This document shows positions 53,101 through 62,000 of a stretch of 62,000 bases of DNA, in pieces. The translations under genes and the position numbers were made by a program. This DNA is from Lingula anatina (taxonomy: Eukaryota; Brachiopoda; Lingulata; Lingulida; Lingulidae), in contig NW_019775538.1 of NCBI RefSeq assembly GCF_001039355.2, positions 149,684 through 211,683 of the forward strand, read 5' to 3'. Numbering within the stretch: position 1 is the stretch's first letter; every line of letters starts with the position of its first letter. The notes under the pieces are model-generated. The model was not told where the DNA came from and made no database searches. It saw only the letters and a list, made by a program, of their open reading frames with translations.

Positions 53101-56100
53101 ACAGATGTTAAAAGTGATTTTTCAGTTGGCAGGCAGACTTTACAAGGAGTGAACTTTACCACTCCACTTCCAAGGGGAAGGTAGCAAATCAGGCCGCCTT
53201 GTTCAAATAAATGATAAAAATATACCGTATCCTTTATTTAATCTACCAGTTACTCATTAACCAAAGATGTTAACTTTGAAAGAAGCATTTGACGTTTTTT
53301 TTTTTTTTTTTTTTTATAAATCCACTTCTTTTCTCGTTTTTTTCCCAGTAAACAGCACACAAATGGACTGACCCTTAATTTTTCCATTTACAAAACCTGC
53401 TACATTACACCGTGTAGGAAATATGTACAAGAAACTGTTTATTATCTTTAACAACAGGCTGCCTTCACAGCTTGTGCTACTCTTCTTGTTACGGAGAAAA
53501 AAATAAAACATTTCATATCAACAAACAATTTTGCCCTCCTTCATTTCTCTCTCTCCACACACTCACAGTTTCAGTCATTGTCTTCGGACAGTTGCTTATT
53601 TTTTATTCAAACGCCAATAAATTTCATATTTATCAACTAATACTTTCAATCCCTTAAACTTTCAAATCCACTGTCTCCTATATACATTTGGTCAACAATT
53701 TTCAAAGGCATAAATAAAACCAAATAATCAAATCAGAGAAATTGATAAAATATATTATATTTATCCAATAAAACCCCATCTGAGAGAAGACATGATATGA
53801 CGTTAATTTTATTTGGTTGTCAAAAGTTCATTTTCTTTCTCAACACTGATAACTCATTAAGACAGTCAATATTCAAAGATGCTTTGCAGGAAAAATATTT
53901 TACTAGGATGAATTTCCCATGGGAAACAAAATATTGGGTTAGGGCATAACCAGGTTTGTGATCTGCAGTAGGAGAACTATAACAAGTATTGATTTTGGAC
54001 TTGGAGATCAGGAAAATACTCAGACTTGCTCTCTCTCTCTCGCTCTCTCTCTCTCATGATACCTTTACACTTTCTAACTGGAACAACCCACAATTTAATC
54101 CATAAATGATATATGATTACACAGGTTCAAAAACAAAGGAGTTGAGGTAAAATGGTAATACTGGAGTCAGTAATTTGACATTTATCTTATTTCTTAAATT
54201 CTTTTCAGTAACCTGCCAATATGAAGTTGTGATTTAAAAATATATACAAATATATTCAAGCCTAGTTGGTGAGTTTGAAAATAAATTTAAACAAAATATG
54301 ATTTATTTCTAATTACTGGCCAATGTGAAGTGGTTTAGAAATAAGTAGAATTTCTATCCTAGGAATATATTCCATTAAAAAAAAAGTTCAGCATTTTCAA
54401 TCACTTGTAGTTTGTCTAAGCATGCCATCAAATAACTCTTATCCCACATCCCGCTATCTAAGAGAAAAAAAATCATTAGGCTCATGTAATAGACATGTGT
54501 AATATCATGAAGTCCGATTTCTCATGCAGACACAAAGATGGGTATTGTCAAGCTCAGTAGCTGCAGGCAAGTGTTTTGTGCTGATTCAATTTTGTCTGTT
54601 TAAGCGGCAAATAGTGCCGTGTCCTTAACCAGTTGGGGCTTGATAGACATTACATTTGGTCTGCTACTTCCAAAGACGGGTTCTTCAATTTCCAAATATC
54701 GATTGTTTACAAAGCACTTGCCTTTGCATCAAGTTTCCTTCTTAGGATATAAGCATTTCACATTTATATAAAGATGATGACAAATAAAGTGGATTGTTTT
54801 ACTTCTATTATTACCAACTTCAGATCCAGACGTTCTTTCCATATTGATTGTGACCTCAGATACACAGATATGCCTCAAAAACCCAGACACATTTGCTTAA
54901 CAAAGACATTCACAACCTCCCCTTTCTTGGTGCTATAAAGATAAAAGTGCAGATATCACAGGTAATGAGAGTCTTTCACAAAGTCATGACATTAATGTTA
55001 CCTTTAATGTATAGGTATGCTGTAATGAACCCGACAAGTAAGAAAGACGCCATGATCAACGCCACTGTGACTCAATTTGATCTTTTTCAGGGTTCTGACT
55101 CCATGAAAACTCAACTTGAACATTTTCATTATTCCGACAAGAAAGGCTCAAGTTCATCATTTTCATCATTCACTACACTAAAAAAGGTTTAATTAGATCA
55201 TCCTCATGGTTTTCACTGCACAAAATAAAAAGAGGAAAAAAAGCAAAGAAATTAAAGGCCCCTTTCATGTCAAATGTCTGCTGTGTCTGGCCCAATGCAC
55301 TTAAGTTCAGGGAAATGATTAAATCTGACAGAAAGTAGTACAATGAATACAAAGAGGTCCACTTAAACACTCATCATTTTTGATACTTATGAGAATGATA
55401 GAATCACTCTTTTAATCACTCAGAATGAAAAACACTGAAAATGACTGGCCTTTTTAAAAAAAGTATTTCCTGACTTAACAGAAAATTTAGAAGATGACAA
55501 ACAAGTGTATCAAGTCAGTGAACATCACCTTTTTATCATCAAGTTTTGGCTGGATAAAAAATGGTGAGATGACCATGCGTGACCAATATGTTAATTTACT
55601 CTGTAAACGTTTTTTTTTTTTTTTTGAGAGAGAGAGAGATGAATGCAAAAAGGAACAAAAGATCTGTTGCCTTATTGTTCCCTTGTACAACAATCTTGTT
55701 CAACATAAAACTAGTGCTGGAGAAGGCTCCTGACCCAAGTATCTGCACTTACTTAGCTCAGATCAAACAGAAAATAAATGCCACCACATTAGGTTTGGGG
55801 GCCATACTTTGAAAGACATGTCAGACTTATTGATTTCTCTCTTTTCTAAGCAAACAGCCCCATTTGTTGGACTCACAAAAGAAGTTTGCCAGCTTCGTTT
55901 GGAACTGAAAGGGAGTGCTACATTAATCAAACGAAAACCGTTGGAATGTGGAGATATCTTTGAAAATATTGCCGATAAAATGTTTTAATTCTCTGTTTTT
56001 TAACAACACCAAATACCTCACCTGACATTATGGTTTAAATGCATTTTTAATGGCTTGGGCCAAACATTAAGAATTAACATCACGTAGAGTCACATCATTT

Positions 56101-59100
56101 GAATACCTTCCTCCTACGGCTTTATTGCCGAGTACTTTGAGCATGAAAAATGACACGATCCATTTTAATCCTCAACATCATGGTTTTTTATATCATAAAC
56201 CATTCCACAAAGGTATCCTTAGTTGTCATTCACACATAACAATACACAACCCTCTTAATCAGATGTCGTCTGTGATACAGGCCACAAATATTTTCCCTTT
56301 CTATTGAAAGAAAGGTATTGACATACAGAAGGGGGTTTGTTTAAAATCCATTTCAATGACTCATCTAACAGGGGCACAATCTTAGCACAGTCACTATAAT
56401 AAGCGTGTTCTCACTCCCCCTGAAATATGGGCCATTTTGTAATATACGATTATTGCTAAAAAATATCATAAAAACAATTATCAATTTGTTAAAAAAATAC
56501 CATAAAAGCAAAATTTACCACTGAAATTATAAAGATATTTGAGAGAAAAGTTAAAACAAACAGCTTATTCGATATATTTGCAGACATTTATCAAGTTGCA
56601 CGGTAAAGATGTGTCGGCATGATAAACTCTTGTCGTACAGAGATTTCCTAAACACCTGCCTGCTCCACTTTGATCTGGAGTTAGATCAAAGCAAAAGACA
56701 TAATAACAGGCTTTTTCACAGTATATCAGTATTCATCTTTCTTTTATGAGAAACTGAATAGAAAATACATTTCCCTTTCACATGGTTCAAGGCGTTGTTT
56801 AATGTATCAAGTAAAAATACTTTAACGCTAAAATAAATGGTTTGAAACAGTCAAATGCAGCACAAATCCATATTATAACCTGTTTTGCATGCTACAGCAG
56901 TAGAAAAACTCCACCAAGTTGCCTACTTATCAGCTTGTATTACAATACACCATCAAACATGCATCAAATATTTCAAAACATGCTAGCAGTTAGCAGAATG
57001 GATAAATAATTTGCCATCTAGGAAATAGAATGGTGTCTTTTTTCTACAAGATTGATGTTGTTCATGGTGATAACGATTCCTGAATTGTTCCTAATCAGAA
57101 CATCAATCAGAATGGGAGAACTTCATGGCAAATTGATGCATGTGGTTAGATTTCTCTAACTGCAAAATGGATATATTCCAAACAATGCCAGGGAACAATT
57201 TTGTGAAATGCTAAAATCTTTTTTCAGAAATATTTTCTTATATAAAGAAAATGAAAATTGTTTCAGAATATTTGCCTCTTTATCAATGATACTGCTAAAT
57301 GTGTTCATTTGACTTTTAAATCAATAAACTAAATAATGAAATTGCTCAAGAAAATTATAGAATAAATGTTGAAGACTTACTGCAGAAAGGGTCAGAAAAC
57401 ATGACTTGCCCAGGTTTATTAATACATTATTTCAGTTCATCTGAAAGATTTTATTCTAGGAGCTTGTATTTATTTGTATGTATGGGCATTTTTGGATAAA
57501 ACGATGTACAGACACATGATTATAATTATTTGTCCAGTATCAAAATAGCATTATTTTTAAATCCTGAAGGTATTCATGTCTACAGAAGAAATATTTCAAA
57601 TTTGAATATTTCCTTCAAATATTTCAAATTTGAATATTTCCTTCAGTTCCAAAATAATTGTTTGCTAAAACTTATTTAATACAGACGATTTTTATAAGAA
57701 TAGAAAAAAAAAAAATTTTTTTTCAATCAGCTTAAAATTCTTTCATTCCTCGGCATGTACACACCAGTCAGAAATAGAATATAAATCTATATGCTCTAAC
57801 ATCAGTAAATGATCGTGAAATATAATCTGTATTCAAAATTACTGAAGAGCAGAAGTGAAGCACTGAATCTCAAAAATGCAGGCTTTCATCTTAACAACAG
57901 ATTTTTTACACACTGGAGGAAATAATAGGAGAAAGTTCTCGGATGTCAGATATTTTTATGTCAGGGGATCTCTGCCCCATTGAAAGTCACCTGCATGCTG
58001 TCCTGGCTCAAATTGACACTTGGCGTAGTAAATAAGGCAGTAATTTCGATTCAAAACCAAGGACCTTGAGGAACATCTAGGGAGCAAGTGCCTGGGATGC
58101 TACTGGCCCTGATCTATAGAGGTTGTCCACCAAAGGGGAACAAACTAAATACAATTTTCAGTATTAAGTACTTTACCCAAAAATACTTCAAATCTAATTT
58201 CACGTTCCTTTCCCTTATTTATTTTTTCAAATAATTTTTTTAAAAACTTGTCCTTGCCACACCTACATCTCAAAAATATCAATATAGCCACTAATTAAAA
58301 CATTGGCAAATATTCACTGTTTAAAGTAGTATTCAAGTTTTATTATTATTTATTTATTTATTTTGCAACACCCATTGAAATCTTGTATAACTAGCATTTG
58401 AATCAACTTGCCAATCTGGATGATGACATTACAAGTGTGAAAACATTTATTTATGGCATGTTGGGTAGATATATTTCACACAGTTGTTTTAATCTATATG
58501 GTAATTAATTTGGCACGAGAGAGGGGTACCATTCTGCTTTTGAAACTGTTACATAAAAAAAACAGCCATATAAAATCAAATAAATGAAAAAATTGGTCTG
58601 AAAAAAAGTCTCTGCCTCAGATCACTGTTTTGTGGCATATTGTGTGGTAATTGTGGTTACATCCTTCAAACACATTCACTCATAGTTCACTTCCATAAAA
58701 GCGGTGATTAATAGAAATAAATACCCAGCTCAACAGATTAATCATGAATCCTGACAGAGCTTGATAGACAATTTTATTGCTGTAGTATTAGATTTGCTTT
58801 ACAGTAATGGTTTGATGAAAGAATGCAGTTTTTAATGTTTAGACCAATTGCATTTGATTCACCTCTAATTGGTTTGCTTTAAACTTGTTTTAAAGGATGT
58901 ATTTCACAAGCTATCTGTTAACCTTTTAAATGGGATGCTCAGGTGAAGTGATAAAATATAAAAAATATTTATTTGTCCATGAAATAAAGATAAAGCACAA
59001 TTTTTTATGGACATTTCTATCCCTGCAAACAGAGAATTAGATGAAGTGCAATAGTAATGTAAATATATCAATTTTCCTCTTTTCAAAGAATCTGAAACAA

Positions 59101-59373
59101 TGTCAAATATTATGGAGGTTTATGATGATCTAGGAAGGGGGGATATTTAAGAATGGTCCTTGAGAGATAGACTCCACTGTGGTCTAAGATTGTCAGTATT
59201 TTTTAAGTGTCAAGAGGTCCAGGTTTTGTCGTTAATATTAAGAGAAAGATTCTGTCAACACTTGTCACCTGTACTCTTTATGGAATGTGGATATTACCCA
59301 TATTTTCATAAAAGAAAAATAGCTTGTCCTGGCTAAAAATTATTTTTCTGCATATGACAGACCTTTCAGACTA

Positions 59374-59423
<50 letters not shown>

Positions 59424-60813
59424 TAACAACAATAAAACATTGAAGTGACCATCTTTAAAAGATTTGCATTTTTCATACATATCAAAATTAAACCAATCAT
59501 CAGACTATAATTTTCATTCTATAAATTACCACCCTCTCATTCAAGCACATTCACAACAAATAATACACTATTTAATCAAATAATAACTCACCATCTGAAG
59601 ATGAGCTGTTGACAGCCACAGTAAAGCCTATATATTTCTGTGTTGGTTCATCATAATCCAGTTTCTGACCTGGTTGCAGTGACACGTCCCCCGTAGTGGG
59701 ATTAATGCTTAGAAGAGGCAAGATATCGGGTGGGCCAGAGAGATAGAAACGAGGATCTGGAACGGTACCAGTGTACTGTAAAGTGAACAGCCGCCCAGTG
59801 GCTGTTTCAGCGGCAGAAGTGGTGAATTCTGTAGCGCGTTTGCTGCGCTGATGTACCTCAGGTTTGAATTTGAGTGAACCTCCCCTAACTTGTATTTTAA
59901 CAAAGGCAGAGGTGCTATGTTTGCCATCACTAGCATAAACAGTATAGGAGTATGGGACGGGGTCAAGATTCTTGTTGGTTTTAACAGTAATCTCTCCTGT
60001 TTTGGGATCCATTTGAAAGTTGACGGAATAATCCATCGAGTAGGAGATAACATCTTCATCAAGATCCCGCGCTTGGACAGACAACACAGGGCTACCTGTA
60101 AGCGAATTAACAGAAACCACTCCTGCATACTTCTCTTGGGTAAATTCTGGTACATGATCATTTTCATTGTCAACATTAATCCTAACATTTGTTTCTGCAG
60201 TTTCTAATTCCCCATCTACTTGTGCTTTGATGACGAGATCATAAAACGCCTTGGCTTCGAAGTCGAGAGGCACTGTGGTAAAGACCTGGGCAATTCCATT
60301 TTTGGTTCCAAGTTGGAAGTTCCCAAGATCATTACCAGATCCAATGGCATACTTGATATTGTCCAAGGCCTGTCCTTTAAAATGTGCTTGTAAGCTATCT
60401 AATCCAGACACCAGAGCACCAGCCGGCTGGTTTTCACCGACATGGCCAATGTAGGACGCCTTGGGGAAGACTAAAATTTCTGAATAATTTTGCACAACAA
60501 CATGAATAGGCTCTGTCCATGAGTTGGAGCCAAAACTGTTGGATACTACTAAAGAGAAAGCTCTGTTGATAAATTTCTCCACTTTCTCCAAAGTGATCAC
60601 TTCCCCTGAGCTTGTTATGTGGAAATAGTCTTCAAATTCTTTGTCTGGGCTTTCCAAACCAAAGCTCTGTCCTATATTCCCGACAGTGGACACAATATAT
60701 CCTGGACGAACGTTGCTAGGAACCACAGTCCGCTTCACAACCATGGAATGTACAGAAAACAGGCAGAAGGCCAGTAAGACTAACCTGGCCGAAATGTTTA
60801 TACTCGTCGCCAT
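17725..60813 (-). CDS. CadN: Type III classical cadherin, DN-cadherin/CadN-like, complete
   Basis: Thirty-six coding exons, 5' to 3' on the minus strand: 59592-60813, 39649-39831, 38941-39175, 38272-38485, 37938-38052, 37339-37462, 36760-37019, 36239-36525, 35469-35921, 34585-34962, 34123-34326, 33320-33512, 32839-32982, 32518-32633, 31098-31265, 30311-30626, 29765-30007, 29033-29286, 28458-28696, 28040-28191, 27269-27526, 26767-26976, 26124-26141, 25222-25330, 24797-24975, 24263-24489, 23303-23935, 22616-22852, 21999-22233, 21415-21605, 20842-21139, 20319-20514, 19412-19656, 18977-19099, 18461-18586, 17725-17984. They total 9045 nt (3014 residues plus stop) with all junctions in phase. Order: signal peptide, about 17 cadherin repeats, a membrane-proximal non-repeat region, EGF/laminin-G/EGF/laminin-G/EGF, transmembrane helix (about 2824-2853), catenin-binding tail. 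Length is close to fly CadN. Expected role: homophilic calcium-dependent adhesion at the plasma membrane linked to beta- and p120-catenin. Confidence 0.93.
18031..18281. repeat. Copy of a 3' UTR segment inside the last cadherin intron, flanked by 40-bp direct repeats
   Basis: 18073-18240 closely matches 15760-15928 of the 3' UTR in the same orientation. It lies between two nearly identical 40-bp sequences (18031-18070 and 18242-18281, one difference seen). The arrangement looks like an insertion bounded by a duplicated target or a templated-repair event. Confidence 0.75.
19412..19656 (-). CDS. CadN: Cadherin exon 33: last EGF domain and transmembrane helix
   Basis: An EGF domain with a calcium-binding type start ([12 protein letters not shown], then [12 protein letters not shown]) is followed by [21 protein letters not shown]. 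The hydrophobic run continues into exon 34 (LLIGAVLY) and is closed by QRRRTG, a positive stop-transfer cluster on the cytosolic side. Confidence 0.93.
20319..25330 (-). CDS. CadN: Cadherin exons 24-32: membrane-proximal region, EGF and laminin-G domains
   Basis: Residues about 1996-2764. Exon 24 carries [16 protein letters not shown], a signature found after the last cadherin repeat of classical cadherins. Exons 25-26 form the conserved non-repeat region. Exon 27 contains a Cys-rich segment, an EGF domain ([12 protein letters not shown]...GFDGPRC) and the start of laminin-G 1, which ends in exon 28. Exon 29 has a second EGF-like module (CGANGTCVV...GWRGLQC). Exons 30-32 make laminin-G 2, ending near [13 protein letters not shown], followed by a Cys-rich stretch. 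Confidence 0.9.
23208..23272. repeat. A/T-rich (TAA/TAAA)n microsatellite in a cadherin intron
   Basis: Irregular runs of ATAATAA passing into repeated AAAT units, lying a few tens of bases beyond the donor of cadherin exon 27. Confidence 0.8.
24018..24057. repeat. (TAA)n microsatellite in a cadherin intron
   Basis: About 12 uninterrupted ATA/TAA trinucleotide units between cadherin exons 26 and 27. Confidence 0.85.
26124..26141 (-). CDS. CadN: Cadherin 18-nt microexon (exon 23)
   Basis: Between a tttcag acceptor and a gtaagt donor lie 18 nt that read in frame as GWNDPDS across both junctions. With it, VYNFEG is joined to QFSSTVIG through WNDPDS; without it, the codon G-GT still forms and gives VYNFEGQFSS. 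It sits exactly at the transition from the last cadherin repeat to the membrane-proximal region. Confidence 0.7.
26767..39831 (-). CDS. CadN: Cadherin exons 2-22: extracellular cadherin repeat array
   Basis: Residues about 408-1989. Calcium-linker motifs recur through the block, for example [111 protein letters not shown] and [13 protein letters not shown]. Several linkers are degenerate ([38 protein letters not shown]), which predicts calcium-poor, bendable joints as known in fly CadN. Exons do not match repeat borders one to one. I saw no tandemly duplicated alternative exons of the fly CadN kind. Confidence 0.9.
27575..27664. repeat. Long (TAA)n microsatellite in a cadherin intron
   Basis: About 28 uninterrupted trinucleotide units. 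It creates a spurious poly-isoleucine open frame on the minus strand. A poly-A run follows at about 27704-27720. Confidence 0.9.
27817..28052. repeat. 118-bp tandem duplication carrying a cadherin splice donor
   Basis: 27817-27934 and 27935-28052 are near identical (two substitutions noticed). The second copy contains the last 13 bases of cadherin exon 20 and its donor at 28039; the first carries the same exon end and donor sequence without the rest of the exon. Confidence 0.85.
37889..37912. repeat. (TG)n microsatellite
   Basis: Uninterrupted TG dinucleotides in the intron after cadherin exon 5. Confidence 0.85.
38093..38136. repeat. (GA)n microsatellite
   Basis: About 22 uninterrupted AG units in the intron between cadherin exons 4 and 5. 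Confidence 0.9.
38757..38897. mobile_element. Small foldback element in a cadherin intron
   Basis: The left arm begins GTTCTTAATCTGTTCTAGGA and the right arm, reverse-complemented, begins GTTCTCAATCTATTCTAGAA. The arms match over roughly 25-30 bp and enclose about 80 bp including a poly-A run. No coding content and no clear target duplication. Confidence 0.45.
40496..40756. mobile_element. Degenerate palindromic element related to 45433-45632
   Basis: The left arm includes GTCTACGTGGATTGATCCAA and the right arm, reverse-complemented, includes GTCTTTGTGGATCGACCCAA. Overall arm similarity is moderate. Both this and the 45.4-kb element have a TCCCAT-like end and an internal block near 'cagcttaactgaatg' or 'agttaattacctcc', suggesting an older member of one family. 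Confidence 0.35.
45433..45632. mobile_element. Palindromic MITE-like element with about 80-bp arms
   Basis: The left arm includes CCCATAAACCTATCGTACTA then GCAGGATCGATCT. The right arm, reverse-complemented, reads CCCATAACCCTATCATACTA then GCAGGATCGATCT. Similarity extends inward to 'attcaattgcattgagtt' against its inverted partner, so the roughly 200-bp element is nearly all inverted repeat. No open frame. Target duplication is unclear. Confidence 0.6.
49698..49853. mobile_element. MITE-like element with CAGGGC termini
   Basis: The left end reads CAGGGCTCCGTAACTCAAAA then GCATTGCG. The right end, reverse-complemented, reads CAGGGCCGTGTAACTCGAAA then GCATCGCG. Arms of 28 bp, total 156 bp, GC-richer than the surroundings, non-coding. 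I saw no target duplication. Its end resembles the 'gaagctttcgagatatgg' and 'gccctg' wording of the repeats near 13 kb, so they may be distant relatives. Confidence 0.55.
49902..50065. mobile_element. MITE with GGGYCTGTTCAGAAC ends and TA flanks
   Basis: The left end reads TAGGGTCTGTTCAGAACCAG and the right end, reverse-complemented, reads TAGGGCCTGTTCAGAACTAG. If the flanking TA is the target duplication, the element is about 160 bp and of the TA-targeting kind. There is no transposase. Confidence 0.6.
50222..51725. repeat. 1504-bp segment, first copy of perfect duplication beside gap
   Basis: Matches 51792-53295 at an offset of 1570 bases with no difference noticed, including an identical (AT)n run. 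It ends at 'gacgt' where the Ns begin; in the other copy that same 'gacgt' runs into a long poly-T. Confidence 0.92.
51726..51791. other. 66-N assembly gap
   Basis: Run of 66 undetermined bases flanked on both sides by the same 1504-bp sequence. The true gap is probably negative, an overlap that was not merged at a homopolymer. Confidence 0.97.
51792..53295. repeat. 1504-bp segment, second copy of perfect duplication beside gap
   Basis: Same sequence as 50222-51725, including the same short open frame at 52031-52231. It continues into a poly-T run at 53296 and then unique intron sequence. Confidence 0.92.
59376..59420. repeat. (TAA)n microsatellite in cadherin intron 1
   Basis: About 15 uninterrupted AAT units roughly 170 bp beyond the donor of cadherin exon 1. 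Confidence 0.9.
59592..60813 (-). CDS. CadN: Cadherin exon 1: start codon, signal peptide and first cadherin repeats
   Basis: ATG at 60813-60811 lies in a good context (AACATGG on the minus strand). Residues 1-23 form a hydrophobic signal peptide ([15 protein letters not shown]). Cadherin-type segments follow, with a calcium-linker [15 protein letters not shown] at about 210-224 and [17 protein letters not shown] near 293-309. RSKR at 323-326 is a furin-type motif in a region without a normal calcium linker. The exon is 1222 nt and ends in GAT G, joining exon 2 as D-A-T-D-L. It contains 407 complete codons, far larger than the other exons. Confidence 0.92.
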
Positions 60814-61936
60814 GTTGGATGGTAAATTAGGTCATCCAAGCTTGTCAATTTCTTGACCGGTGGACGTTTTTAATTTTCCCTACAACAGGTTTTTACGCGT
60901 TGTACATACTTAGGAAATCACTGTTCTTAACAATTCTTATCCCTAAAACCTTCCACGAGATTGCAGGGAATCATACACCTGAAACGCTTCCGCTGAACTG
61001 GGAATGAGTCAATCCAATTGTTGCTCCAATTTCCGACTCTCGAGTTTTAAATTCCTCAGTTGATATGTGTACGGTGTTACCTTTAAATCACGATCGCAGC
61101 ACCTTGATATATTAAAGGTAGATTCTTCTTTTTTCTCCTCCTGTAATTAAGGCTGTTGATTAGACAGAGATGGGGTAACAAGACTGTTAACAGTTCTTCG
61201 CTGTCCCCCTGCCAATGCACCTCCCTATCCACGTTTGAAACACACACAATAACCGTCTACTCATTGCAAAAGCATTTAATCTAAGGCTGTTACTTGTGTG
61301 GGCGCTACTCCCTCCGCCGCTGGCATAGCTGTTTCCTCATTTATATCTAACTAGGACTTTAGATGCTGAGAATGAAATAACTTTCGAATATGTGATGTAT
61401 TTATCTGTTAATATGTATTTTGAAAGAGTACACTTTTTATTGAATATGAGACATTTGGAGTAAAATTTAAATCTCTGGACACCGTTTGAGCTATTGAAAT
61501 TGTGCCCGTGTGCTCAACTGACGCATCGGTGCCATACTGATATGCGCATGACATACCTGGATTGGTGTGTAACGCGCACCTGTACAGTCATCCGCGATGC
61601 CTTTGGACACTTTATAATGAGAAACACTTATTCATTCACATTGTTAATCATTTTTAACTGCTGTGTTTCAGATTTTGTTAGGCTATCCAACCATAATGGG
61701 CAGTTTTTTTTAAATTAAAATTCAGTATGGCCGCGATAAAAGACTCGTGAGAGCCAATGGACGGATGGAAACGCATTAAAAAGGGGCGGGGCAAATTAGT
61801 CAATACGGTGTCAACACACCTACACCTATCTGTGTTTGTGTGTGTGTGTTTGTGTGTGTGTGTGTGAGAGAGAGAGAGCTAGACAGACAGACAGACAGAG
61901 AGAGAGAGAGAGAGACAGCTAGACAGACAGACAGAC

Positions 61937-61967
<31 letters not shown>

Positions 61968-62000
61968 CTTGTACTTTAAATACGCTTTAACAAAGGATAC
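60814..62000. other. Upstream region of the cadherin gene (5' UTR and promoter side)
   Basis: Sequence 5' of the cadherin start codon. I could not place a transcription start or a TATA box with confidence. It ends in compound microsatellites from about 61830: TG repeats, then GA, then GACA tetranucleotides, then GA again. One plus-strand open frame (61494-61718) has no recognisable content. Confidence 0.5.
61830..61969. repeat. Compound (TG)n-(GA)n-(GACA)n microsatellite
   Basis: TG units with interruptions, followed by GA runs and two blocks of 'gacagacagaca' separated by 'cagcta'. The two similar halves suggest an internal duplication of the repeat. Confidence 0.9.

Larger units (their letters stand above)
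39832..59591 (-). other. CadN: Cadherin intron 1 (19.8 kb)
   Basis: Between exon 2 and exon 1 there is no credible coding exon on either strand; open frames are short and unrecognised. It contains foldback elements (40496-40756, 45433-45632, 49698-49853, 49902-50065), homopolymers (about 43540-43567 A, about 44264-44282 T), a (GA)n tract near 46752, a (CT)n tract near 54028, a (TAA)n tract near 59376, and the 66-N gap with its artefactual duplication. A large first intron is a common place for enhancers in classical cadherin genes, but I see no specific site to name. Confidence 0.75.

Noticed and set aside
57555-57650. Short tandem repeat of 'tatttcaaatttgaatattt'
   Set aside because: A small two-copy AT-rich repeat with no sign of function; common in such introns.
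1-62000. CRISPR arrays, bacterial operons or prophage-type systems
   Set aside because: All confident genes are spliced metazoan genes; tandem repeats here are microsatellites, minisatellites or assembly duplications without spacer structure.

Overview
This is a eukaryotic (metazoan) nuclear window: AT-rich, with spliced genes, GT-AG introns, microsatellites, foldback elements and assembly gaps. A type III classical cadherin (many cadherin repeats, then EGF and laminin-G domains) points to an invertebrate. A BRICHOS precursor ending in a short beta-prone peptide would fit a spiralian such as an annelid, but the species cannot be fixed from this sequence. || Layout. (1) 107-3041, plus strand: the 3' part (six exons) of a CRAL-TRIO lipid-transfer protein of the alpha-tocopherol-transfer-protein/clavesin type; its 5' end lies outside the window. 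(2) About 3.1-7.9 kb: intergenic DNA with a 169-bp MITE flanked by 5-bp direct repeats, one copy of a dispersed repeat, and a possible retroelement relic. (3) 8406-11785, plus strand: a complete seven-coding-exon gene for a 240-residue type II membrane protein with a BRICHOS domain, an RQRR furin-type site and a 28-residue C-terminal peptide. Its last two exons occur again at 14184-14647, just beyond a single ambiguous base at 12708. (4) 17725-60813, minus strand: a complete 36-coding-exon CadN/DN-cadherin-like gene. My exon models sum to 9045 nt, or 3014 residues plus stop, with every junction in phase. It has a 19.8-kb first intron and a roughly 2.45-kb 3' UTR that converges tail to tail with the BRICHOS gene near 15.2 kb. 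(5) 60.8-62 kb: cadherin upstream sequence with TG/GA/GACA microsatellites. || The three genes are independent and are not an operon. The cadherin is a homophilic adhesion receptor whose tail carries both catenin-binding regions. The CRAL-TRIO protein would shuttle a hydrophobic ligand. The BRICHOS protein would chaperone and release a short secreted peptide, and is the best candidate for something undescribed. || Two assembly problems matter. A 1504-bp segment is perfectly repeated on both sides of a 66-N gap at 51726-51791, which is almost certainly an unmerged contig overlap. The BRICHOS terminal-exon duplication begins at the single N at 12708, so it may be a retained second haplotype rather than a true tandem duplication.
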